Positions 47,249-57,075 of a stretch of DNA of 64,000 nt are shown piece after piece. The number at the start of each line of letters is the position of its first letter. The stretch's first letter is position 1. Where the stretch lies: the NCBI GenBank assembly GCA_963836425.1, contig CAWIJJ010000001.1:620001-684000 (forward strand), in the 5' to 3' direction. Both the position numbers and the translations under genes were made by a program. Source of the DNA: CAWIJJ01 sp963836425 (GTDB lineage: Bacteria; Acidobacteriota; Terriglobia; Bryobacterales; Bryobacteraceae). The notes beneath the pieces are model-generated. The model was not told the origin of the DNA. It worked only from the letters and a program-made list of their open reading frames with translations, and searched no databases.

Positions 47249-47277
47249 TTTACTCCGAAATCCGTTGTTGGTACAAT
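47249..47277 (+). promoter_or_regulatory. Candidate sigma-70 promoter for the TonB receptor gene
   Basis: TTTACT (47249-47254), a 17-bp spacer, and TACAAT (47272-47277). A hairpin with a perfect 8-bp stem (AGAGACGC 47308-47315 and GCGTCTCT 47328-47335, 12-base loop) lies in the presumed leader. The start codon at 47463 has AAGGAG 9 bases upstream. No gene is seen in 47199-47462. Confidence 0.45.
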
Positions 47278-47462
47278 TTCAGCCGCCTGAAGTACGGAAC
47301 AAAGCGAAGAGACGCAAACTCGTCGACGCGTCTCTCACCGCGTCGCTTTATCTGCTGTGGTTCTCCGGCCTGCTGAGGCCCGGCATTCGCGATTGGTGTA
47401 GACATCCCTTGAAACGGGATGCAGAAATCGCGGCTAACGCATTGGAAAAGGAGTGCACTTCA

Positions 47463-50400
47463 ATGTCGTCGGGAAAAGGATGGAAGGTTGCCTCAGGTTT
47501 CTTGGTGATATGTGCGGTTCTGTCTGCCCAGATCGTCTCCAGTTCCATCGTGGGAACACTTACCGACCCGGGAAACGCCGTTGTCCCGGGTGTCGAAGTA
47601 GTCCTGACAAATCTGGGAACCGGAGTGGTCAACAAGACCAACTCTAATTCAGTGGGTCTCTTTCGTTTCCCGACCGTTCTCACAGGGCGTTACTCGATCA
47701 CCGTCCACGCCACCGGATTCAAGGGCTACTCCCAAACGGAGATCGTCATATCGGCCAGCGAAACGCGCGACTTGGGCACCATCACTCTGCAATTGGGCAG
47801 CCTCGCCGAACAGGTGACCGTAACCGCGGAAGCCGCGGCGCTCCAAACGGCGAGTAGCGAGCAATCTTCGCTGGTTAGCGGCACACAACTCAGTAGCATT
47901 GCCCTCAGGGCGCGCGACTTCTTCGGAATGATGTCGTTGCTGCCCGGAGTGGTCGATACCAGAACCCGTGAGGCCACCAGCGCCTCTGGCGGCATGGGCG
48001 GCCTCTCCTATAGCGGCTCGAGTTACCTGATGTCCAATTACCAGGTGGACGGCATCACGGCCAATGACACCGGGTCCAACAACGATATCCACTTCAACGG
48101 CAACGTCGATGCGATCGCGGAGATTCGCGTTCTGACCTCGAATTATCAGGCGGAGTACGGCCGCAAGTCCGGCGCTACCATCAGCGTCATCACCAAAGGC
48201 GGCGACCGCGACCTTCACGGTTCAGCGTACTGGTCACACCGGCATGAGGAGTTCAACGCCAACAGCTTTTTCAATAACCGAAGTTCGCTTTTGAAGTCGC
48301 CGTACCGCTTCAATGTGCCGGGTTACAGCGTCGGCGGCCCGATCTCTCTGGGCGGATTCAACCGGACGAAGGACAAGCTCTTCTTCTTCTTCGCGCAGGA
48401 GTACACGCGCCAGCGTATCAACCTCACCACTCAATATCGAATCATGCCCACGGCCGTCGAGCGCGCAGGCGACTTTTCGCAAAGCGTTGACACCAGCGGC
48501 AAGCAGATCAAGATTACGGACTGGACCACGGGGGGCCAGTTCCCCAACAACAAGATCCCGGCTTCGATGATCGACCCGACCGGGCAGGCAATCGTGAACT
48601 TCCTTCCGGCGCCCAACTATGTCGAGGCCGACCCGAGTTTGGTCTACCAGCGAAACTATGTCGCCGCCGCGAGTGGCATCTATCCGCGCCGGAATGATAC
48701 GCTTCGCATCGACGCCAATCCCTCCCCCAGGCTGCGCGTCTACTGGCGCCTGATCAATGAGCCCGAGACAATGGAAGCGCCTTGGGGTGGATGGGGCAGC
48801 GGAAGCAACAACTTCATGCCGCCGACCTGGTACCGGCGGGGCAGGCCCGGCAGGGGGCAGGCGGTCAATGCTACTTACAGCTTCAGTTCGACACTGGTCA
48901 ACGAATTTACGTTCGGCAAAAGCTACAGCCACATTTATTACAGCCTGCAAGACGACACCAAGCTCAGCCGCTCGCTGATGAACAACATTCCGCAGTGGTT
49001 CAAGGGCGACACTTCCATGGCGCCGGGCACCAGCCGGCAAGGGTTCGGGCCAGGGTGGATTAACGAGGATCTCGTCCCGAACATTTCGTTCGGCAGCATT
49101 CCGGTCAACGCCCCAAACCTCAATCTGGCGAACCCTCCTTACGAGAACTGGAACGATATTTACAGCTTCACGGATAACGTGACGAAGATCCATGGCAGCC
49201 ACAACCTGAAGGCCGGCGTATACGTGGAGCACACCGGAAAGTTCGCCACGCTGCAGGGCGGGAACGATGTGTATCGTGGATCGTTCAACTTTGGGCGCGA
49301 CGCGAATAACCCCTATGAGTCGGGACACGGATTCAGCAACGCGCTGCTGGGCAATTTTGCGAGTTACACGGAGTCGAACAAGAAAATCACGCACGATCTC
49401 TGGTTTTCGAGTTTCGAGTGGTTCGTCCAGGACAACTGGCGCGTGAACCGCCGCCTGACGCTCGATATCGGAGTCAGGTTTTACTGGCTCACCGGCGTCT
49501 CGGACCACGCGAAGACCATCTCCGGCTTCGACCCGAGCGCCTATTCCCAAGCCAAGGCGCCGCGGCTATACATGCCCGGTTTCGACTCCAAAGGGAAACG
49601 GGTCGGAGTCGATCCCTTGACCGGCAACACGGTATTCGCGACGCTCATCGGCTTCTACATTCCCGGTACCGGCGACTCGGCCAACGGCATGCGAATCGGC
49701 GGGGAGAACGGGTATCCGTCCGGCCAGGCCAATTACGTGAGCCCGCTCGTCGGGCCGCGCTTTGGTTTCGCTTACGATGTGTTCGGAAACGGGAAGATGG
49801 CCGTCCGCGGCGGCTTCGGGATCTCCTACGACCGGCCGGGTACGGCGAATCTCTGGGAGAACATCGCCGGTCCGCCCATCATCTACGTGCCTACCCTGTA
49901 CTACGGCAACCTCAGCACGTTCGCTTCGGCGGGCGGCGCACTCGGACCCACGAACCTTACATATGCCTGGGGCGATATGACGCCGCCATCCTCGATGAAT
50001 TACAGCGTGGGCGTTCAGCGAAGCCTGGGGTTCGACGCGATGATCGACGTTTCCTATGTCGGCAACGTGGGCCGGCACCTGGAGAACACACGGCCGGTGA
50101 ACAACATCCCGGTCTTCCCCGCTTCCCTCCGCACGCGGACCCGACAAACCCCAAGCAGTCGCTGCCTGATAATTTCATGCGGCCGTATCCGGGCTGGGGC
50201 AGTTTGACCAGCTTCGAATATGCGAATAGCTCCAATTACAACTCTCTGCAGGTCTCGTTACGCCGCCAATTCACGAAGAGCATGATGTTCGGCGGGGCTT
50301 ATACGTGGTCTAGAAATATGGCTTACGGCACTCCAAGTTCCTATTTCACGGGCCGCGCGAGGACATACGGACCGGCCGGCATGGACCGGAGACAGACTCT

Positions 50401-50977
50401 CACGGTGAATTACCTTTATGACCTGCCGAGTCTGAGCCGGCACTTTGGCGGCAAGTGGCTTGCCCCTCTGGTGGACCACTGGAGTATCTCTGGAATCACC
50501 AGCTTCTCGACCGGAGCGCCATTCACGCCGGGCTATAGCACTACGTACTCCGTCGAAACGACCGGGTCGAGCGAGGGCGCGCGGATCAATGTGGTGGGCA
50601 GTCCCGACGTTCCGTCCGATCAACGGACGTTCTACCGGAATATCAACCCGGCGGCATTCGCAGCTCCCACTCCGTGCACCTGGGCCAACCGGGATATGGC
50701 GTGCTTCGGCAATGCAGGCGTCAATATCATGTACGGTCCGGGCTTCAGTAACTGGGATATCACGATCGGAAAGAAGATACCGATAGGTTTGGGCGAAAAG
50801 CGCATGCTGGATTTCCGTGCGGAAGGCTACAACGCGTTGAACCACACCGAGTTTTCGGGATATGACACTGGTGCCCGGTTCGACGCGACCGGTAACCAGG
50901 TGAACGCCAATTTCGGCGCCTTCAATTCGACGCGAACGCCAAGGATCATCGCTTTCGTCTTGCGGCTACAGTTCTGA
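47463..50977 (+). pseudogene. TonB-dependent receptor with carboxypeptidase-regulatory-like N-domain, frameshifted
   Basis: The joined product is ~1170 residues: a signal peptide, a CarboxypepD_reg-like domain (SSSIVGTLTDPGNAVVPGVEVVLTN), a plug with YQVDGITAND and AEIRVLTSNYQAEYGRKSG, then a long beta-barrel ending in the outer-membrane terminal strand RIIAFVLRLQF. This is the oar-like/TonB receptor type abundant in acidobacteria, for uptake of glycans or siderophores. At ~50121 the frame breaks inside VFPA; adding one base restores FPPHADPTNPKQS. Read as given, the barrel is cut short at 50207. The frame is also open upstream of the ATG, opposite lpxD; that part is not coding. Confidence 0.85.
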
Positions 50978-51026
50978 GGGGCTACGGTAACTCGGAAGGT
51001 GCGGGACTCATTGCCTGCAAGCGAGC

Positions 51027-51032
51027 TATAAT
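51027..51032 (+). promoter_or_regulatory. Candidate -10 element (TATAAT) for the glycoside hydrolase gene
   Basis: A perfect TATAAT lies 26 bases upstream of the ATG at 51059, in the 81-bp gap after the TonB receptor. No good -35 hexamer at 16-18 bp. Confidence 0.3.
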
Positions 51033-51058
51033 CGCACCCGAAACGCGGTTATTCCCTT

Positions 51059-53017
51059 ATGCGAGCAACTTGGATTTTGGCGGCCGGCGCGGTGCTCGCG
51101 TCCGCCGCAGGTGCCCGCGCTGAGATTGCGAATTTCGATCGCACCGGCCGGTTGACGTCTATGTTCTACGGCGGCGACGAGTTGCCGGTACGCGGCCGCA
51201 TCCAGATCCTGTCGGCGGATGGAAGCAGAATCGCCGAACCCGCGCAGGCCGCGCGGAGCGCCGACCGCCAGTCTTACCAGGGATCCATCGCGGTGGATTC
51301 CAGCAAGACCGCGCGCTTCCGCGAGACCGTGGCCACTGCGGACGGCCGCGTCTCCATTACCTTGGAAGTGACTGCCGTAGAGGATCTCGACGTGGCCGGC
51401 GTGTACTACGCCATCGACGTGCCCCGGGCCGGCTTTGTAGGCGGACGCGCCACTGTCCGGACCGCGGCCGGCCCCGTCACTGTCCCGTTGCCCGCGGTCA
51501 AAACCGGAGAGCGGGAGTTCTTCCACGCCGGCGGCAACGCCCTGCAACTGGCGGGCATCGCTCACAATCTCCTCCTGTCCGCCGCTCTCGACGGCCCGCA
51601 CGGCATCGCGCTAGCGGACCGCTGGGACCGGTCGGGACGAACTTACGGCGCCATTATTCAGGTCCGCCCGGGATCGCTCTCCGCCGGCCAGACCGCGTCC
51701 ATGAAACTCGACCTGACGCTGTCCGGCGATCCCGACCGCACCCCCGCCCGCCTGACGGTGGACACGGCTTCCAAACGCTATCAGTTTCAGGGCGTGGGTG
51801 GGAACTACTGCTTCAATATCGAATCGCCCGTGGCCCAGTACACCCTGAACAATCTGAAAGTAGCCTGGGGGCGTACCGAAATGAGTCTCAGCTATTGGGA
51901 GCCGGACGACCACAGCGAAGTGCCCGCACCGCCGGACTACTTCACGCTGCGCGAGCAGGCCTACCCGCGGCTGAAACTCGAAATGCAGATGGGCCGCCAA
52001 CTCCAGGACCGCGGGATTCCTTACATCGCCAGCATCTGGGCCATCCCTGAGTGGGCATACACCGATCCCGGCGCGAAGCCGCAACGCCGCAACCGCCGCC
52101 GCATCGCGCCCGCCAAAACCGGCGCGCTGGTAAGCTCCATCGTGTCCTACCTGCGGTACGCCCGCGAGCAATACGGCGCCGAGCCCGACATGTTTTCCTT
52201 CAACGAAGCCAATATCGGGGTCGATGTCCTCCTCACTCCGGAGGAGCACCGCGACATGATTAAGCTGCTCGGGGCTGCGTTTGAAAAGGCCGGCCTCAAA
52301 ACCCGCCTGCTGCTTGGCGATGCCACCGGCCCTCGCAATACCCACGAATTCGCCCTGGCCGCGGCGCAGGATCCAGAGGCCATGAAGTACGTCAAGGCTA
52401 TCGGGTTCCACTCCTGGGGCGGCGGCACGCCCGAGCAGTACAAGAGTTGGGGCGACCTGGCAGAGTGGCTGCAACTGCCACTGCTGGTGACCGAGTTGGG
52501 CGTGGACGCGCAGGCGTACCAGGGCGGGGCATACGACTCCTTCACGTACGGGATGAGCGAAGTGCGGATGTACCAGGAACTGCTGCTCTACGCCCGCCCG
52601 CAAGGTACCCAGCAATGGGAGTTCACTGCCGACTACGGCACGGTCCGCACGCGGCGTCTGGAAAACGGCACCGTCGAATTGGTCCCGACATCCCGGTTCT
52701 GGCTGGTCAAGCACTTCACCGATCTGACGCCGCACAACTCCGATGCGCTGGCGGTGTCGTCCGACAACGACAAAGTACTCTTCACGGCCTTCGCGCAAGG
52801 GCAGGGAACGGCACGCGTCCATACCCTGCACGTGGCAAACATGGCGGCGGCACGGGAGGTCACGATCGAAGGCGTGCCCAACGTGGAGTTTCGCGCCGTC
52901 CGCACCACCGAGTCCGAAGACTTTCAGGAATTGCCGGCGGTGCGTCCCGAGGGAGGCGTGCTGCGGATTCAGATTCCGGCGCGTTCATTGCTGACCTTGA
53001 CCACGATGGCCCGCTAA
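51059..53017 (+). CDS. Exported clan GH-A glycoside hydrolase (GH30-like)
   Basis: The 652-residue protein has a signal peptide (MRATWILAAGAVLASAAGARA) and an N-terminal beta domain (~residues 25-235). A TIM barrel follows: FQGVGGNYCFNIES, SIWAIPEWAY, acid/base Glu in FSFNEANIG and nucleophile Glu in LLVTELGVD about 110 residues later. A C-terminal beta domain (LHVANMAAAREVTIEG) ends it. NEAN/NEP-type acid-base plus a TELG-type nucleophile are the clan GH-A hallmarks, and the GH30/GH5-like flanking beta domains fit. The substrate is not evident. It sits just downstream of the TonB receptor, a pairing common in glycan use. Confidence 0.75.
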   Translation: MRATWILAAGAVLASAAGARAEIANFDRTGRLTSMFYGGDELPVRGRIQILSADGSRIAEPAQAARSADRQSYQGSIAVDSSKTARFRETVATADGRVSITLEVTAVEDLDVAGVYYAIDVPRAGFVGGRATVRTAAGPVTVPLPAVKTGEREFFHAGGNALQLAGIAHNLLLSAALDGPHGIALADRWDRSGRTYGAIIQVRPGSLSAGQTASMKLDLTLSGDPDRTPARLTVDTASKRYQFQGVGGNYCFNIESPVAQYTLNNLKVAWGRTEMSLSYWEPDDHSEVPAPPDYFTLREQAYPRLKLEMQMGRQLQDRGIPYIASIWAIPEWAYTDPGAKPQRRNRRRIAPAKTGALVSSIVSYLRYAREQYGAEPDMFSFNEANIGVDVLLTPEEHRDMIKLLGAAFEKAGLKTRLLLGDATGPRNTHEFALAAAQDPEAMKYVKAIGFHSWGGGTPEQYKSWGDLAEWLQLPLLVTELGVDAQAYQGGAYDSFTYGMSEVRMYQELLLYARPQGTQQWEFTADYGTVRTRRLENGTVELVPTSRFWLVKHFTDLTPHNSDALAVSSDNDKVLFTAFAQGQGTARVHTLHVANMAAAREVTIEGVPNVEFRAVRTTESEDFQELPAVRPEGGVLRIQIPARSLLTLTTMAR

Positions 53018-53904
53018 CGTAAGTCCGCCGCCACAGCGTTGGCATGGACCTGCTCCGGGCTCTTGCAGCCGGGAATTACACACGAAACCGCGGGATTCGA
53101 CAAACACCATGCGAGCGCCCACGCCGCCATTGGTACACCCTCCGGAACCTCCGTCTCACGGAGTCGCGCCACCGTCTCCAAATCCCGCTGCAACCGTTTC
53201 GCCCCCAGGCTGGAGCGGAAGTCATTTTCGGGAAAGAGCGCGCCGGTGTCGTACCTGCCGCTGAGCAGCCCGCTCGCCAGCGGCACGCGAGCCAGAATGC
53301 CGAGATCTCCCCTCTGCGCATGCGGGAAATAGTCGTGCTCCGGGCGCCGGTCCAGGCGATTGTAAACCACCTGGAGAACCTCCGCTCCCAGCCGCCGCGC
53401 CTCGGTCGCTTGAACCTCGCTGCCTTTGCTCGGAATCGAGACGCCGAGGTGCCGGATCTTCCCCGCTCGCTGTTCGCGGGCAAGCGCCTCCCACAGGTCT
53501 TCGTTGAGGAAGTCCTCATCGGAACCCGAATGGAACTGGTAGAGGTCGATGGCATCCACCCGCAACGCGCGCAGCGATGCTTCCATTTGCGCAACCGCGC
53601 CGGCCGCGGTGAAATCGGCTGTACGGCTGAGGAATCCCGTGAAGTGGTGGCCGAACTTCGTGGCCAAGATCCAACGATCCCGGTTGCGCCGGGACAGATA
53701 GTCGCCGATCAGTTTCTCCGACACGTGATCGCCATAGCATTCGGCCGTATCGATCAGGTTGATGGCGTCGGCAGCAGCCTGGTCCAGGATGGCATCGGCT
53801 TCCGCTTGCGTGTAGTCGTGACCCCACTCGCCACCGAGTTGCCACGTCCCTACTCCGATTACCGATACCGAAACGCCTGTACTGCCGAGTCTTCGATAGC
53901 GCAC
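53014..53904 (-). CDS. Aldo/keto reductase
   Basis: The 296-residue intact AKR has RYRRLGSTGVSVSVIGVGTWQLGG, the catalytic Asp/Tyr pair in NLIDTAECYGDHVSE, Lys in ATKFGHHF, the His-containing DLYQFHSG, and the C-terminal NADP-binding CVIPGCKSPEQV. It is the intact counterpart of the frameshifted AKR at 15.6 kb. It is convergent with the glycosidase (4-bp overlap of the ends). Substrate unknown. Confidence 0.9.
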   Translation of the reverse strand: MRYRRLGSTGVSVSVIGVGTWQLGGEWGHDYTQAEADAILDQAAADAINLIDTAECYGDHVSEKLIGDYLSRRNRDRWILATKFGHHFTGFLSRTADFTAAGAVAQMEASLRALRVDAIDLYQFHSGSDEDFLNEDLWEALAREQRAGKIRHLGVSIPSKGSEVQATEARRLGAEVLQVVYNRLDRRPEHDYFPHAQRGDLGILARVPLASGLLSGRYDTGALFPENDFRSSLGAKRLQRDLETVARLRETEVPEGVPMAAWALAWCLSNPAVSCVIPGCKSPEQVHANAVAADLR

Positions 53905-53998
53905 GCAACGATCTTAACCGAATCTGCCGGCGGCGTCCTCGACCATACATCCCCGCCTGCCCCGGCATGGCTAACATCGGGTAAGAGGCGCATGCACG

Positions 53999-54363
53999 AT
54001 GAAACCAGTCCTCTTCCTCAGCTTTCTGTTTACCGGACTGATGTTGGGACCCGCCGCGGCTCACGCTTTGGAGTTACCGCACAAGATCGTGATGTCTGCG
54101 CAGGAATCCCTCACGGTTCAGAAGATCTACAGCGGCTGGGCGCTATTGGGAATCGAGGTCTTCGGCGCGCTCATTTCCAATCTCGTGTTGACGATCCTCA
54201 CGCGAGGGCAGGGGATGGCGTTTCGCCTGGCCCTGCTGGCCTTTCTCCCCCCGACTGGGAGGAGCTGCGGCTCCGCTGGGAATATTCCCACGCCGCGGGT
54301 GCGGTGCTGGACTTGGGTTCGTTTCTCGCGCTGGTCCTGCTGGCGATTGGCCGCGTTAAGTGA
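53999..54363 (+). pseudogene. Small membrane protein gene with internal deletion (DUF1772-like)
   Basis: The 5' frame encodes MKPVLFLSFLFTGLMLGP, LELPHKIVMSAQESLTVQKIY and two more helices up to ALLAFL, then shifts. A second frame picks up at PPDWEELRLRWEYSHAAG and ends with the helix LDLGSFLALVLLAIGRVK at 54363. As I recall the family, a helix of ~25-30 residues sits between these two parts. The junction at ~54250 thus looks like an internal deletion that also changes frame, not a single-base error. Read in one frame the product runs on to 54421 with an unrelated tail. Confidence 0.6.
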
Positions 54364-54625
54364 GACGTGTGAATTCCACCAGTTCTTCGATCCGTCCGGC
54401 GCGAATTCCGTGGTAGGATAACCCAATCGGCAGGTGCTTTCGATGTTTACCATTGTCATCGTACGTTTTCGCGACCGGTAGGTCGCTGAGCATCGTCTAA
54501 GTTTCAATCGCGACGCTCATTGGCCTTCCGGCTGACCTTCTCAGCGGAAACACGTCCAGGTTCCCTGGAACGTAACCTACCCATCCATGGCAAATGTTTC
54601 GGAGCTATGCTCCGGAAAGGCACTT
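54364..54625. other. Intergenic region, no gene seen
   Basis: It holds a perfect 6-bp-stem hairpin GCGACC-GGTA-GGTCGC (54471-54486), not followed by a T-run on either strand, so not an obvious terminator. No promoter stands out before the MATE gene. Confidence 0.35.
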
Positions 54626-56041
54626 ATGCAGCTCACGGCCGAGACCAAAGTATCTCGCCCCGGCAAGTGGAACTTCCTCAAGGAGGCGCTTGCCGGTACA
54701 CAGCAGGATTTCACCGAAGGCGGGCTGACCCGCGGCATAGCCCTGCTGGCCATCCCCACCATCCTCGAAATGGGCATGGAATCCGCTTTCGGCCTGGTCG
54801 ACGCATTCTGGGTGGCGCGCCTTGGCGCCAATTCCATCGCGGCCGTCGGACTTACCGAAGCCGCCATCGTGTTGGTGTTCGCCATCTCGTTCGGCCTGAG
54901 CATCGCGGCTACCGCCACCATTGCGCGCCGTACCGGTGAAAAGGATCCGGAAGGAGCGTCGGTCGCCGCCGTCCAGGCACTGATCTGCGGGATTCTGCTC
55001 GCCCTCGTCACCGGAGTCGGGGGCGCCGTCTTCGCGCCCCATATTCTCAGTCTCATGAACGCCGGCCCGCAAGTGATCGCGATCGGGACAGGTTACACGC
55101 GTGTGCTGATGGGGGGCAACATCAGCATCATTCTGCTCTTTCTGATCAACGGCATCTTCCGCGGTTCGGGCGATGCTGCCATCGCCATGCGCACGCTCTG
55201 GCTGGCAAACCTGATCAACATGGCGCTCGATCCGTGCTTCATCTACGGCTGGTTCGGATTCCCGGCGCTCGGCGTCACCGGCGCCGCCGTGGCCACTACT
55301 ATCGGGCGCAGCATCGGGGTGATCTATCAGCTCAGCATCCTGTTCGGGGTCAAAGCGCGGGTGACGGTGGCGGGGCGGCATCTCCGTATCGATTGGCCCG
55401 TAATGCGCAAACTGATGCGCCAGAGCGCCAGCGTGATTATGCAATACCTGGTCGCCACCGCAAGTTGGATGAGCCTGGCGCGGATCAACGCCGGGTTCGG
55501 CAGCACGGCCGTGGCCGGCTACACCATCGGCATTCGTATCATCCTGTTCGCGTTGATGCCCTCCTGGGGCATCTGTAGTGCCGCCGCAACGCTGGTGGGG
55601 CAGAACCTCGGCGCCAAAAAACCGGAACGCTCCGAGCGCGCCGTCTGGCTGGCGGGCATGTACAATATGGCGTTCCTGACGGTGGTGGGCATCGTCTTCG
55701 TAATGTTCGCGCCCTGGATCGTCAGCCGGTTCACGCCGGAAGCCGAGGTGGCCTCGACCGCCGCCGCCTGCCTTTTTTACGTGAGTCTCGGCTATCCGTT
55801 TTACGCCTGGGGCATGGTGATGGAGCAGGCGTTCAACGGAGCGGGCGATTCAGACACGCCAACCTGGATCAACCTGTTCTGTTACTGGATGTTCCAGATC
55901 CCGCTTGCCTGGTACCTGGCGACGCGGGCGGGAATGGGCCCGCGCGGGGTGTACCTCGCCATTTGCGTGGCCGAATCAATGCTGGCGCTCGTGTCCATCG
56001 TCCTGTTCCGCCGCGGCAGGTGGAAGACGGTCCGAATCTGA
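54626..56041 (+). CDS. MATE family multidrug/cation exporter
   Basis: The 471-residue protein has about twelve membrane helices in two related halves. The N-terminal half begins ALLAIPTILEMGMESAFGLVDAFWVARLG and the second half restarts near VIMQYLVATASWMSL. This is the MATE/NorM pattern, a sodium- or proton-driven efflux antiporter. GGAAAGG lies 5 bases before ATG 54626, so I prefer it over ATG 54587, which has no ribosome-binding site. Confidence 0.9.
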   Translation: MQLTAETKVSRPGKWNFLKEALAGTQQDFTEGGLTRGIALLAIPTILEMGMESAFGLVDAFWVARLGANSIAAVGLTEAAIVLVFAISFGLSIAATATIARRTGEKDPEGASVAAVQALICGILLALVTGVGGAVFAPHILSLMNAGPQVIAIGTGYTRVLMGGNISIILLFLINGIFRGSGDAAIAMRTLWLANLINMALDPCFIYGWFGFPALGVTGAAVATTIGRSIGVIYQLSILFGVKARVTVAGRHLRIDWPVMRKLMRQSASVIMQYLVATASWMSLARINAGFGSTAVAGYTIGIRIILFALMPSWGICSAAATLVGQNLGAKKPERSERAVWLAGMYNMAFLTVVGIVFVMFAPWIVSRFTPEAEVASTAAACLFYVSLGYPFYAWGMVMEQAFNGAGDSDTPTWINLFCYWMFQIPLAWYLATRAGMGPRGVYLAICVAESMLALVSIVLFRRGRWKTVRI

Positions 56042-56057
56042 GGGCGGCCACCCGCCC

Positions 56058-56984
56058 TCACCTTCCAGCGCCGCAGCCCGGCCTGGTGCATTTCTCCATG
56101 CATATGCGGATGTCCGCCGAGTCGATCCTGAAATCGTGGTTCGGATCGCGCGGATCGCCCGCCACCGCAAACAGCGTCAACGAGTGGGCCAGCAGGCTGA
56201 TGTCGGTCGAATCCACCGTGCCGGAGCGGTCCAGGTCGCATACAGCCGCGGCCGCCATGTTAGCGAGCGTCACTGCGGGCAGGCGGTTCACCTCTTCGTT
56301 CCCCAGGCCCAGGCCCATGATCTCCTTCACGTCGAACAGAAACCCGCTTAGCGGACCGCCCGCTTTGGCGGCGGCAATCAGATCGGCGGGCGAAATCCGG
56401 TCGCCGCCGTTCTGGCTGATTGACCCGAACACATTGGGCAGAAGCGACCTGTCGGACACAAACGTAATGATTTCGCCGTCGGTGGTCTTCTTCGGTATGA
56501 GGCAAAGGAGTTCGGCTGCCTGCCGTCCGGCGGTGAATGCCAGCGCCTGCCACATCCGCGGAAGGTCCTGCTTGAGATTCGAAAAGGAGGGGCTCGTTTG
56601 CTGAACCGCCCCGTTCAGATAGGAATAGTCGCATCCGTACCCGCCGGAGATCCGGCCGTCCACCGGGACGCCATCCAGGTGGAATGAGTCGGCCGTCGCA
56701 CCAAGCACGTGAAAGACAAATCCGCCGCTTCCTTGAGCACCGAGGACCGCTGCCCACCTGGGATTCGACATCTTCAACTGTTCGGCGCCCGCAAACGCCG
56801 CGTTGCGGGTTTGATAGTCGCGTTCGGCGGCGGCAATCGCTTCCAGGGTGGTTTTGCACTGCGCGCGGTTGGCAGCCTCCCGAGTCTTCTGCACCGCAGG
56901 CAGCAGAAGGCCGCTCAGAAAGGCGACGATCGCGATCATCACCAGCAACTCGATGAAAGTGAAGCCGCGGCGGCCGGTATGCAC
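56058..56984 (-). CDS. Prepilin-like protein with C-terminal dockerin-type repeats
   Basis: The ~308-residue protein has a class III/type II-secretion prepilin leader: short basic MHTGRRG then FTFIELLVMIAIVAFLSGLLLP, with cleavage after Gly7 and the conserved Glu at +5. A globular domain of ~200 residues follows. The C-terminal ~60 residues carry two calcium-loop repeats of dockerin type I (CDLDRSGTVDSTDISLL and a second DPNHDFRIDSADI). The start is GTG 56984, with AAGGGG 5 bases upstream; the longer frame adds an unrelated 51-residue leader. Role (pseudopilin or surface-anchored protein) unknown. Confidence 0.75.
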   Translation of the reverse strand: MHTGRRGFTFIELLVMIAIVAFLSGLLLPAVQKTREAANRAQCKTTLEAIAAAERDYQTRNAAFAGAEQLKMSNPRWAAVLGAQGSGGFVFHVLGATADSFHLDGVPVDGRISGGYGCDYSYLNGAVQQTSPSFSNLKQDLPRMWQALAFTAGRQAAELLCLIPKKTTDGEIITFVSDRSLLPNVFGSISQNGGDRISPADLIAAAKAGGPLSGFLFDVKEIMGLGLGNEEVNRLPAVTLANMAAAAVCDLDRSGTVDSTDISLLAHSLTLFAVAGDPRDPNHDFRIDSADIRICMEKCTRPGCGAGR

Positions 56985-57075
56985 ATAGTCCCCTTCCACC
57001 GGCTCGAGGCCGGTAGCTATCGGAATTGTGCATTTGCGCGGCGATCTGTTTCGGCTCCGCGCCGAAAGCCTGGCA

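Noticed and set aside
46170..47462. Apparent ~430-residue N-terminal extension of the TonB receptor on the plus strand
   Set aside because: It is antisense to lpxD, which has all its hexapeptide repeats. The receptor's own ATG at 47463 has a ribosome-binding site and signal peptide.
48234..49550. Minus-strand frame of ~438 codons inside the TonB receptor
   Set aside because: No motif, and the receptor's plug and barrel occupy the other strand.
53999..54421. Intact small membrane protein of 140 residues
   Set aside because: Past residue ~85 the sequence becomes Cys/Arg-rich and unlike a membrane protein, while another frame continues the expected helix; it is better read as deleted.
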